Part shown: in pieces, positions 17,314 through 24,996 of the stretch
How the letters are laid out: each line of letters starts with the position of its first letter
How positions within the stretch are numbered: the stretch's first letter is position 1
NCBI GenBank assembly: GCA_022842245.1
Contig: JALHPZ010000010.1
Coordinates: 124,001-188,000 of the forward strand
Source of the DNA: Gemmataceae bacterium
Lineage (GTDB): Bacteria > Planctomycetota > Planctomycetia > Gemmatales > Gemmataceae
Direction of reading: 5' to 3'
Length of the DNA stretch: 64,000 nt
Made by a program: the position numbers and the translations under genes
The notes under the pieces: model-generated
What the model was told of the DNA's origin: nothing
What the model saw: only the letters and a program-made list of their open reading frames with translations
Databases searched by the model: none

Positions 17314-19359
17314 GTGTCCTTGTTCGACGAGCATCCTCTCACGGAATTGGACCGCAAGGCCCACGACCTGCTCGGCGACAAGGTCGTCGTCAAGTCGCTC
17401 GCGGGGTCCACCGCGTTCCACCGGCTGCCGCGCTACGTCTCCGAATACCTCATCGCCAAGTACGTCAAGCCCGACACCTGGCGGGCCGACCTCGCCAACA
17501 TCCAGGCCAAGATCAAGGAACTTCTGCCCGACCTCGAACACCGCGAACTTCTGAAGGAAAAGCTCCTCTCACGCGGCGAAGTCACCCTCATCGACAACGT
17601 CGAAGCGCGCGTCGACCTCCGCGGCGGCCAGCGCTGGGCGCGTGTGCCCGCCCTCGCCGACAACAATGTCCGCGTGCCAGCGACGATCACGGAGCAACAC
17701 CCCGGCCTGCTGCTCGGCGGACTCTGGGGTACGGTGAAGATCAAGTATTCCCCGGAAACAAACGGCAACGCCCCGAACGAACTCGTCAGCTTCACGCCGT
17801 TCCAGGTCGGCCCGCCTGACGCGGCGGCGTTCAAGTCGTCCCGCGGGCAGTTCACGACCGACGAATGGGCCGGCCTCATGCTCCAGTCGGCCGGCTACGC
17901 CGCGGGCGCCTTCCCCGACCGACGCACGCGGTTATTGCTCTTTGCCCGCATGGTGCCACTCGTCGAACGGAACGTGAACCTAATCGAACTCGGCCCGCGC
18001 CAGACCGGCAAGACGTTCCTTCTCCGCAATCTCTCGCCGCGAGTCTTCACCGTCTCCGGCGGCAAGACGACGCCCGCGAACCTCTTTGTCAACCTCAACA
18101 CCCGACAGATCGGTATCCTCGGCACGCGCAAGGTCGTCGTGTTCGACGAGATCGCCCATACCACGTTCGGCGACGGCGACGAAACCATCTCCACGCTCAA
18201 GGACTTCATGGAGAGCGGGCAGTTCAGCCGCGGATCGCTCGGCTTCGCGTCGGACGCCGGCCTCGTCTTCGCCGGCAATCTTGATGTGGAAGGGAACCGA
18301 CCGCATCAGAAATACGGCCACCTATTCGAACCGCTCCCGACGGAGATCATCGACAGCGCTTTCCAGGACCGCATGCACGGCTACATACCCGGCTGGGAAG
18401 TGCCCAAGATCCTGCCGGGAACGCTGGCGACCGGCGTCGGCTTCGTCACCGATTATTTCGGCGAAGTGCTCGTGAAGCTGCGCGAGGACTCGTTCGCCGA
18501 TGCGGCGCGCGGCGTGCCGATGCACGCGGGCCTGACCCGCCGCGACCAAACCGCCGTCGAGCGTCTGTCTTCCGGGCTGCTCAAGATCCTCCACCCCGAC
18601 GGCAACTGGACCGGCGAGGAACTCCAGGAGATCGTGACGTTCGCCAGTGAGCTGCGCCAGCGCGTCCACCAGCAACTCTGCGCGCTGGCACCCGGCGAGT
18701 TCAAGCCGCGATTGATCGCGCCCTCCGCCGTAGCAATGCACGAGGCGGGCGACCTGAGGCCGCGCGAGACAGCACCAGTGGACGACCGGTTGAATCGGGA
18801 AGCCGTCGTCGGCGCCGTGACCGGACTGGCCGTTTTGACGCAAGGCGACCGCGAATACGGCGGCGACACGATTCTGATCCAGGTTTCCGCGATCAACGGC
18901 TACAGTGGCGTCGAAGTGACCGGATTACACGGCACGACGCTGAAAGATTCGATCCGTGCCGTCTACAACCTCATCCGCGCCAACTTCTGGGAACTGAACA
19001 TTCCCGAACAGCGGCTGAAGACGCAAACACTCGCGGTGCATCTGGTGAAAATCGCAGAGCCGAAGGATGGCCCGTCGGCCGGGCTGGCGTTCCTCGTGGG
19101 TATGGTGTCGGCGTTGACGAACCGGCCGATCAAGCCCGGCTTCGCCTTCAGCGGCGAAGTCTCGCTGCACGGGGAGGTCGGCGCGGTGGGCGGGCTTCCC
19201 TACAAGATCGCGGCGGCGATCAAGGCGGGCCGGAAGACCGTCGTCATCCCGGCGGCGAACGCCAGTGTGATCGAGGAATTGCCGGAAGAGACGCGCGGCG
19301 CCATCGAGCTGAAGGCTGTCGCGACGGCACGGGAGGCATTGGCTTTGGCACTGGAATGA
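17314..19359 (+). CDS. brxL: BrxL, BREX-type Lon-like ATPase-protease
   Basis: The 681-residue length matches full-length BrxL. The N-terminal domain is typical (HPLTELDRKAHDLLGDKVV). The AAA+ core has Walker A GPRQTGKT with Lys233 and Walker B VVVFDEIAH with Asp278 and Glu279. The C-terminal Lon-type protease domain keeps the catalytic Ser588 (KDGPSAG) and Lys631 (LPYKIAAAIKAG). Their 43-residue spacing is the same as in Lon. BrxL is known from BREX phage defence, where it forms ring-shaped DNA-binding complexes. No other BREX gene (PglZ, BrxC, PglX, BrxA/B) is in the window. Instead it is coupled to the TerB protein and follows a type III-like restriction pair, so it probably serves a different defence assembly. 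Confidence 0.9.
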   Translation: MSLFDEHPLTELDRKAHDLLGDKVVVKSLAGSTAFHRLPRYVSEYLIAKYVKPDTWRADLANIQAKIKELLPDLEHRELLKEKLLSRGEVTLIDNVEARVDLRGGQRWARVPALADNNVRVPATITEQHPGLLLGGLWGTVKIKYSPETNGNAPNELVSFTPFQVGPPDAAAFKSSRGQFTTDEWAGLMLQSAGYAAGAFPDRRTRLLLFARMVPLVERNVNLIELGPRQTGKTFLLRNLSPRVFTVSGGKTTPANLFVNLNTRQIGILGTRKVVVFDEIAHTTFGDGDETISTLKDFMESGQFSRGSLGFASDAGLVFAGNLDVEGNRPHQKYGHLFEPLPTEIIDSAFQDRMHGYIPGWEVPKILPGTLATGVGFVTDYFGEVLVKLREDSFADAARGVPMHAGLTRRDQTAVERLSSGLLKILHPDGNWTGEELQEIVTFASELRQRVHQQLCALAPGEFKPRLIAPSAVAMHEAGDLRPRETAPVDDRLNREAVVGAVTGLAVLTQGDREYGGDTILIQVSAINGYSGVEVTGLHGTTLKDSIRAVYNLIRANFWELNIPEQRLKTQTLAVHLVKIAEPKDGPSAGLAFLVGMVSALTNRPIKPGFAFSGEVSLHGEVGAVGGLPYKIAAAIKAGRKTVVIPAANASVIEELPEETRGAIELKAVATAREALALALE

Positions 19360-19493
19360 GATCGGTCAATAGGGAGGCGCGGAATCGGGACGCCAGGTGC
19401 TCGGTTGGAACTGCAAGCCGCCCGCGCCGCCTGGCATCGCACCGTGGTAGTTCGGGTACGGCTGCTCAACTGCATGATTTCGAAAATCTTTCC

Positions 19494-19539
19494 ATTTTCC
19501 CCCACCACTTTGGTCTCGGCCGGCGAAGTAGATAGGTAG
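19494..19539 (+). promoter_or_regulatory. Promoter-like motif, copy A (before recombinase module)
   Basis: ATTTTCCCCCACCACTT is followed after exactly 10 bases by CGGCGAAGTAGAT, one variable base and GGTAG. The same arrangement with the same spacing occurs at 27951-27996. If ACCACTT and GTAGAT are the -35-like and -10-like parts, their separation is about 17 bases, as in sigma-70-family promoters. It lies about 90 bases before the first gene of the module. The remainder of 19360-19627 shows no gene. Confidence 0.5.
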
Positions 19540-19627
19540 ACGCGCATGCTCGCATCGCGAGATTCCGCGCGTCGTCAGCGTGCTGGCCGCGAAGCGGAGG
19601 TCGCTGGAATCCTCACCGGAGGTTCCC

Positions 19628-19879
19628 GTGCGACCGACCCTGCATTCCGCTACGCCCCGTCCCGCGCATCCCGATGACCTGACGCCCGACGAACGCCGCC
19701 GGGAACTGGCCGCGAACATCGCCGAAGGCTTCCGCCGGCTCCACGCCCGCGCGGCCCTCGCTCCTCTTGATCCCCTCGCCCCCATTCTGGCCCCGCAGAA
19801 TCTCCCGGATTCCAAGACGATTCCCGATTCCGGACTTGCTGTGCCCGCCAACCCATGGCTCCATGGTGCCACCGGTTAA
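19628..19879 (+). CDS. Small conserved protein of the DUF2924/recombinase module
   Basis: This 83-residue protein has the core LTPDERRRELAANIAEGFRRL, a pattern I associate with small proteins encoded just before DUF2924 and serine recombinases in planctomycetes. The GTG start at 19628 follows GGAGG by five bases, which decides it over a longer frame beginning at 19580. The C-terminal half is Pro/Leu-rich with no domain. Its function is unknown, but its position suggests a role in the recombination module. Confidence 0.6.
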   Translation: MRPTLHSATPRPAHPDDLTPDERRRELAANIAEGFRRLHARAALAPLDPLAPILAPQNLPDSKTIPDSGLAVPANPWLHGATG

Positions 19880-19921
19880 CGCACCGGAGACGAACCCGCA
19901 CCATCACCGACGAGGACCCCG

Positions 19922-20425
19922 ATGACCGCCACGCTTTCCATCGCCCAGCAACTCGCCGCCTTGCCCCGGCTCACGGTCAAGCAGTTGCAGCACCGCTACG
20001 CCGAGGTATTTGGCGACGCCACCGTCGCCCGCAACAAGACCTGGCTCGTCCGAAGGATCGCCTGGCGGATCCAGGCCAACGCCGAAGGCGGACTCAGCGA
20101 TCGGGCACTCGCCCGCGCGAAGGAACTCGCCGCCGGCGCCGAACTCCGCTCCAGCCGGCCCGCCCCGGCCGCGCCGGTACCGGCTTCGCATTCCGCGACG
20201 ACGATCGTCGCCCCCGCGTCCACACCCGCCGACCCGCGCCTGCCGCCACCGGGATCGTCGCTCACGCGCACCTACAAGGGCCAACGGCTGCAGGTTCGTG
20301 TGCTGGCCGGCGGCTTCGAGCATGCCGGAGTCGTCTACCCCTCGCTCTCGGCGGTCGCCAAGGCAATCACCGGCAGCCACACGAACGGATACCTCTTCTT
20401 CGGCCTCACGAAAGGAGCCGCATGA
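19922..20425 (+). CDS. DUF2924 family protein
   Basis: The 167-residue protein begins with QQLAALPRLTVKQLQHRYAEVFG, then NKTWLVRRIAWRIQA, which is the DUF2924 signature. The C-terminal half has a small domain (LTRTYKGQRLQVRVLAGGFEHAGVVYPSLSAVAKAITG) seen in phage and mobile-element proteins. DUF2924 genes usually precede large serine recombinases. Here the stop overlaps the recombinase start by four bases (ATGA), with AAAGGAG as ribosome-binding site for the next gene. The molecular function is not established. A DNA-binding or directionality role is an inference from context. Confidence 0.85.
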   Translation: MTATLSIAQQLAALPRLTVKQLQHRYAEVFGDATVARNKTWLVRRIAWRIQANAEGGLSDRALARAKELAAGAELRSSRPAPAAPVPASHSATTIVAPASTPADPRLPPPGSSLTRTYKGQRLQVRVLAGGFEHAGVVYPSLSAVAKAITGSHTNGYLFFGLTKGAA

Positions 20426-22005
20426 CCACCCGCGCCAAGCCTACCCCGCCGCCCGCCGTCCGCTGTGCCATCTACACGCGGAAGAGTACCGAAGAGGGCC
20501 TCGACCAGGCGTTCAACTCGCTTGACGCCCAACGGGAGGCGGCGGAGGCGTACGTGAAGAGCCAGGCCCATGAGGGCTGGATTGCCCTGCCCGACCGCTA
20601 CGACGACGGCGGCTTCACCGGCGGCACCATGGACCGCCCCGCCCTCGCCCGTCTGCTGCGCGACATCGAGGCCGGCACCGTCGACTGCGTCGTCGTCTAC
20701 AAGGTCGACCGGCTTTCCCGCTCCCTGCTCGATTTCGCGCGGATGATGCAGGTCTTCGAGACGCACGGCGTCTCCTTCGTCTCGGTCACGCAGCAGTTCA
20801 ACACCGCCTCGTCGATGGGCCGGCTCGTGCTGAACGTGCTGCTCTCCTTCGCGCAGTTCGAGCGCGAGATCATCGGGGAACGCACGCGCGACAAGATCGC
20901 GGCCACCCGGCGGAAGGGGAAGTGGACCGGCGGCTGGCCGGTGCTGGGCTACGATGTCGACCCGGTCACACGCCGATTGACCGCGAACCCGGCCGAGGCC
21001 GAGCGGGTGCGCACGATCTTTACGCTCTACCTCGAGCACGGCTCGCTGCTGCCCGTGGTGCGGGACCTGGCCCAACGCGGCTGGACGACGAAGGCGTGGC
21101 GGACCCGGTCCGGATCGCCCCGGGGCGGCGGGCCATTCACCCGCACGAACCTGTACCACACGCTGACGAACCCGCTGTACATCGGGCAGGTGCGGTACAA
21201 GGACGAGTTGCACGCTGGCGAGCACGAACCGATCGTGGACGCCGAGACCTGGCAGCGGGTGCAGACCATGCTCGCCCGCAACGGCCGGTCGGGGGAACCG
21301 CGGGGCGAGTCCGAGGCCTTGCTGCAGGGTCTGATCCGTTGCACCGCCTGCGACGCGGCGATGACACCTTCGTTCACGGCCAAGGGGAACAAGCGCTACC
21401 GGTACTACACCTGCGTGGCGGCCCAGAAGAAGGGATTCGACTCGTGTCCGACGAAGGCGGTGCCGGCGCATGCCCTGGAGCCGGTGCTGGTGGCGCAGTT
21501 GCAAACGCTCGCTGCCGACCCGACTCTACAGGCCGAGGTGTTCACGCAGGCGAACGGGCAGGCGGAGGAACGGCAGCAGGCCCTCGACCGGGAGGCGACG
21601 CAGATCCGGCGGGCGTTGCGGCCGGTGCAGGCGGAGTTGCACCGATTGGCGGGGACGTATGCCACCGACGAGGCGACGCTCGCGCGGCTGGCCGACCTGC
21701 AGGACCGGCTCGGGGCCGGAGAGGCCCGCCTACGGGCGATCGCCGCGGAACGGGAGGAACTCGACGGTGGGGTTGTCTCGCCGGCCGAGGCGGGGGCGGC
21801 GCTGGCGGCGTTTGCCCCGGTGTGGGAGACGCTTACGACTCGGGAGCGGCGGCGGGCGTTGCATCTGGCGGTGGAGCAGGTCGGCTACGACGGCGCCCGG
21901 GGCAAGCTGGCGATCCGGTTCCGGGCGCTGGGCCTGCGCGAACTCGGGCAGGCGGCGCCCGCGATGGCGGAAACACTTTCAAATCCGAAAGGAGGCCGGC
22001 GATGA
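20422..22005 (+). CDS. Large serine recombinase (site-specific integrase)
   Basis: The 527-residue protein has the resolvase catalytic domain at the N-terminus, with nucleophile Ser22 in YTRKSTEEG and the helix-E region SFAQFEREIIGERTRDK. A recombinase domain follows (GKWTGGWPVLGYDVD... to NPLYIGQVRYKDE). The zinc-ribbon domain has CTACDAAM and later YYTCVAAQKKG...C. It ends in a long helical coiled-coil segment. Such enzymes integrate or excise mobile elements at short att sites through a Ser-DNA intermediate. The start at 20422 has a strong AAAGGAG site. The frame is open much further upstream but that part overlaps DUF2924. The next gene overlaps its stop by four bases. Confidence 0.93.
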   Translation: MTTRAKPTPPPAVRCAIYTRKSTEEGLDQAFNSLDAQREAAEAYVKSQAHEGWIALPDRYDDGGFTGGTMDRPALARLLRDIEAGTVDCVVVYKVDRLSRSLLDFARMMQVFETHGVSFVSVTQQFNTASSMGRLVLNVLLSFAQFEREIIGERTRDKIAATRRKGKWTGGWPVLGYDVDPVTRRLTANPAEAERVRTIFTLYLEHGSLLPVVRDLAQRGWTTKAWRTRSGSPRGGGPFTRTNLYHTLTNPLYIGQVRYKDELHAGEHEPIVDAETWQRVQTMLARNGRSGEPRGESEALLQGLIRCTACDAAMTPSFTAKGNKRYRYYTCVAAQKKGFDSCPTKAVPAHALEPVLVAQLQTLAADPTLQAEVFTQANGQAEERQQALDREATQIRRALRPVQAELHRLAGTYATDEATLARLADLQDRLGAGEARLRAIAAEREELDGGVVSPAEAGAALAAFAPVWETLTTRERRRALHLAVEQVGYDGARGKLAIRFRALGLRELGQAAPAMAETLSNPKGGRR

Positions 22006-22409
22006 GTGCGGCGAACGGCGAGGCTTTCACCTTCGAGATCGACGTGCATCTCGACCGCGTGGGTCATGGCGCCCGGCAGACGCTGGTGCCGGGGCCGGTG
22101 CCCGTGGTGCCCGTGGGCCGGGTGCCGAAAGTCACACGTTGGATGGCGCTGGCCATCCGCTGCGACGAGCTGGTACGCACGGGTGTGGTCGGCTCGTACC
22201 GGGATCTGGCAGACCTAGCCGGCGTGACGCGCGCCCGCGTGACACAGGTGATGAACCTGCTGCACCTGGCGCCGGACCTTCAGGAGGCGCTCCTCGACCT
22301 GCCGCGGGTGACGGGCCGCGAGCCGGTGCTGCTCCGCGACCTGCAGCCGATCGCGATGGCGCTGGAATGGCGGAAGCAGCGGAAGATGTGGGGCAATCGT
22401 CTTTACTGA
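22002..22409 (+). CDS. HTH protein of the recombinase module
   Basis: The 135-residue protein has a helix-turn-helix in GSYRDLADLAGVTRARVTQVMNLLHLAPDLQEALL (about residues 65-100), similar to the KorB/ParB-type HTH. It is translationally coupled to the recombinase (ATGA overlap) and preceded by AAAGGAGG. A role as transcriptional regulator or recombination accessory factor is likely but inferred from position and fold. Confidence 0.75.
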   Translation: MSAANGEAFTFEIDVHLDRVGHGARQTLVPGPVPVVPVGRVPKVTRWMALAIRCDELVRTGVVGSYRDLADLAGVTRARVTQVMNLLHLAPDLQEALLDLPRVTGREPVLLRDLQPIAMALEWRKQRKMWGNRLY

Positions 22410-22482
22410 AGCGGAAGCTGTCAATCGGATCGCAGCGAGTGTAAACTGTTCGTCGCTACTACCTCGATCAGAGGACCGACCG

Positions 22483-23412
22483 ATGATCCGTTCGATTCTC
22501 ACCTCGCTCCTGTTCGCCGGTTTGACGGCGACCATTGCCGTTGTGACCGTCGCGACCGCTCGGGGCGAAGATTACAAGACCTACAAGGAGGCTCATGCCG
22601 CCGGTGCGAAGGCGGTGAAAGCCGGCAACTTGGCCGCCGCCCGCGAGCCGTTCGAGGCCGCCGTTAAGCTGGCCACGACCGATCGGGAAAAGCTCGAAGC
22701 GCACCGCTCGCTGCTCGTCCCGTATCGGGAACTCCAGGAAGTCGCACCCATGCAGACGGCGGCCGAATTCATCATCACGTACTCCAAGCAGTCCGCCGAG
22801 CGGTCCCTGACCCGATCGGCGATGCTTTCGTTTGTCCACAAGCGGGGGAAGACGGACGACGCCGTCGCAGGTTACGAGGCTCGACTCGAAAAGGACCCGG
22901 CCGACCAGACCGCGCTCTACCTTCTGACCGAGTTGTACGCCAACTTCAAGAAGGATCCGGTGCGTGCCGCCGACCGGGGAGCAAAGTATCTGGAAACCCA
23001 GAAGAAGGCGGGTCTCATGCCGGACCGGGCCGACCAGGCTAAACTCGCCGAGTTGTACGTCCGGGCTGACCGCCCGAAGGAAGGAGCCGCGCTGTTCGAA
23101 GCGATTGCCCCGGGCGACGCGAAAATGGAGGCGTGGCATTGGAAGGAAGCGGCCGTCGCATGGTTGAAGGCCGGGGACAAAGCCAAGTCCGTGGCGGCAG
23201 CACGCAAGTCCGCTGCGGCGACCCCAGAGGCCCGGTCGGACCTACTGACCTACTTTTGGCGGCGCGGGCTCGGCGACGTCTTTCTGGACGCTGGCGAGCC
23301 GAAGGACGCGGTTGCGCAGTACGAGGGGGCACTCGGGGCGACCAAGAACGACGGTTACGTCAAGTCCATAAAAGAAAAGCTTGCTCAGGCCCGTAAGGCC
23401 GCGGGGATGTGA
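22483..23412 (+). CDS. Secreted tetratricopeptide-repeat protein
   Basis: The 309-residue protein has an N-terminal signal peptide (hydrophobic stretch at residues 6-26, ending ARGED). Several TPR-like helix pairs follow, for example AHAAGAKAVKAGNLAAAREPF and AVAGYEARLEKDPADQTALYLLTELY. The C-terminus has a further unit, LGDVFLDAGEPKDAVAQYEGAL. TPR folds mediate protein contacts; no enzyme motif is visible. It is probably exported to the periplasm and looks like a chromosomal gene rather than a mobile one. Its stop lies 26 bases before the stop of the convergent HD gene. Confidence 0.75.
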   Translation: MIRSILTSLLFAGLTATIAVVTVATARGEDYKTYKEAHAAGAKAVKAGNLAAAREPFEAAVKLATTDREKLEAHRSLLVPYRELQEVAPMQTAAEFIITYSKQSAERSLTRSAMLSFVHKRGKTDDAVAGYEARLEKDPADQTALYLLTELYANFKKDPVRAADRGAKYLETQKKAGLMPDRADQAKLAELYVRADRPKEGAALFEAIAPGDAKMEAWHWKEAAVAWLKAGDKAKSVAAARKSAAATPEARSDLLTYFWRRGLGDVFLDAGEPKDAVAQYEGALGATKNDGYVKSIKEKLAQARKAAGM

Positions 23413-23437
23413 GGCCCGTTTCGGCGGGTTCTTCGCG

Positions 23438-23992
23438 TCACGGAATGATATCCATCATGCCGAACCGCGACTCGACCCGTCCCTCGACCGCCGAAAACAA
23501 CCAGATCAGGGGATCCCGGCCTTTGCCCTCCGTACAGCCGTCGATGAGGCAGAACGCCAGGAACAGGTTCCAGTCCTGGATTCCCTTCAACAATGTCTCG
23601 AAGCGATCCCGATTGCACGACCCTTTGGACCGGACCTGCTGATAGAGGGCATACGGTTCGTCGTGGTATTGCACCATCGCCAGCAAGTCGGCGTCATCGC
23701 AGAAGTCGGCCAGGAACGCGCGTGCGAGTGAAGCATGACTCTCCGGGTGAGTGATCGGCACGCCGGACTTCGCCTCGGCCTTGAAGCTATCGTGAACGTG
23801 GATCAGGATCTTCAGCTTCCAAACCACCTCCTCAGTCAGTTGGGATCGAAGTCGTTTCAGGTTGGTTTCCAGTTCGGCGATGTGGGCGCGAACGGTTCCC
23901 TCGGGATGCCCGCGCCGGGGTTCACCCCAGTCGAGGTTGGCCTGGTAGCGCGGGTCGGCGGCTATGGCCGTGAAGATAGTGGGGAAGTCCAT
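23438..23992 (-). CDS. HD-domain phosphohydrolase-like protein
   Basis: The protein (184 residues from this start) carries an HD-like metal-binding pattern: His in GHPEGTVRAHI, the His-Asp pair in LIHVHDSF, His in HPESHASLA, and YHDE. HD proteins hydrolyse phosphate esters, often of nucleotides, with divalent metal. The substrate here is unknown. The frame is open up to 24178. I prefer the ATG at 23992 because codon use upstream is less typical and this leaves about 220 bases for a divergent promoter, but the longer form is possible. It is divergent from a QatB-like and QueC-like pair, so it may degrade or recycle a modified nucleotide in the same system. Confidence 0.6.
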   Translation of the reverse strand: MDFPTIFTAIAADPRYQANLDWGEPRRGHPEGTVRAHIAELETNLKRLRSQLTEEVVWKLKILIHVHDSFKAEAKSGVPITHPESHASLARAFLADFCDDADLLAMVQYHDEPYALYQQVRSKGSCNRDRFETLLKGIQDWNLFLAFCLIDGCTEGKGRDPLIWLFSAVEGRVESRFGMMDIIP

Positions 23993-24216
23993 ATCGGGCT
24001 CGTTATTCAGTTCATCGCCAGTGCGGTTCGGGACGGTCGTTCCGATCCGCATCGGTTGCAATTCGTGGAACCATGGGATGGTTTCGTGTCCGATTGGACA
24101 GAGAGGCGCGGAAATATCGTCGAGTTCGCGCACTACGGACATCGAAACGGGGAATCCCGTTCGGATAGCATCTTTCAATATTCTGGTTTACCGCAGACAC
24201 CCACGAGCCGCAGGCG

Positions 24217-24996
24217 ATGGGGCACGCACGTTGCGGGACGTTACCGAACACGAAGCCATGGCGTGTGACCGTCGGCCACCTGGCCGATGGCGCATCCGCA
24301 GCCGTCATCGCCGGCGCCACGTCGGAAGCCGCCGTCGCGGGTTTTGAACTGGCACGTCGCGATCGTGGCCTGTCCCGCGTGGTCTTCCTGCTGGCTCGAA
24401 CAGCGCTCGCGGCACGGGACGCCGACTTCAGCACGGCACTGTCGCGGATTTCGATCCACGTTCCGCAATCGCCGGGCCTGCTGGACCTGACATCCGGTTT
24501 CGCCGCGTCCTTGCAGAACTGGCACTCACAATACCGTATCCTGCGGACCGACTTGGGGCTGATCGGCGAACAGGCGGCGACGGAGTCGATCGTCCGTTGT
24601 GTCGGTGATCGCAGCCTGACACTGTTCCCGTCACCGGATGCCCTCCAGGACGGGCTGCGAACGCTCTCGACGCCTAAGGGTTTCTCGACGCTGGCACACG
24701 AGTTCTTTTCGCGATTCACGCAGCGGTTCCTGCATTATCACCTGGACCGCGAGCTCTCTCAGCATGCCGGTCATAACGGACGATTTCCAGACCGCCAGGA
24801 CCGTCGCGATTTCGTGCGGGATCTCGAGATCCATTGCCGGGAGGCCGCGGAGATCACGAGAACTTACGCCTCGGACTGGTATTCCAAGTCGAATTTCAGC
24901 GCGGGGATCACAGAACGGCAGGCGCAGACTTTTACGACCGCCTGTATGAAGAAGCTACGGGACGAGTTGGCCATCCGGGGGCAACTCAGTGCCTAA
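24217..24996 (+). CDS. QatB-like partner protein (tentative)
   Basis: The 259-residue protein starts Met-Gly. It has an N-terminal segment LPNTKPWR and then alternating helices rich in Ala (AAVIAGATSEAAVAGFELA, FLLARTALAARDADF). I associate this pattern with proteins encoded beside QueC-like enzymes in defence loci, including QatB. The C-terminal part (FFSRFTQRFLHYHLDRELS) is helical and basic. The Gly at position 2 is of interest because QueC-like defence enzymes have been reported to modify the N-terminal glycine of a partner protein. It overlaps the QueC-like gene by eight bases, so the two are coupled. The assignment rests on context and general pattern, not a confirmed family match. Confidence 0.5.
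   Translation: MGHARCGTLPNTKPWRVTVGHLADGASAAVIAGATSEAAVAGFELARRDRGLSRVVFLLARTALAARDADFSTALSRISIHVPQSPGLLDLTSGFAASLQNWHSQYRILRTDLGLIGEQAATESIVRCVGDRSLTLFPSPDALQDGLRTLSTPKGFSTLAHEFFSRFTQRFLHYHLDRELSQHAGHNGRFPDRQDRRDFVRDLEIHCREAAEITRTYASDWYSKSNFSAGITERQAQTFTTACMKKLRDELAIRGQLSA

Noticed and set aside
5248..19359. Complete BREX system
   Set aside because: Only BrxL is present. PglZ, BrxC, PglX, BrxA and BrxB are not found in the window.
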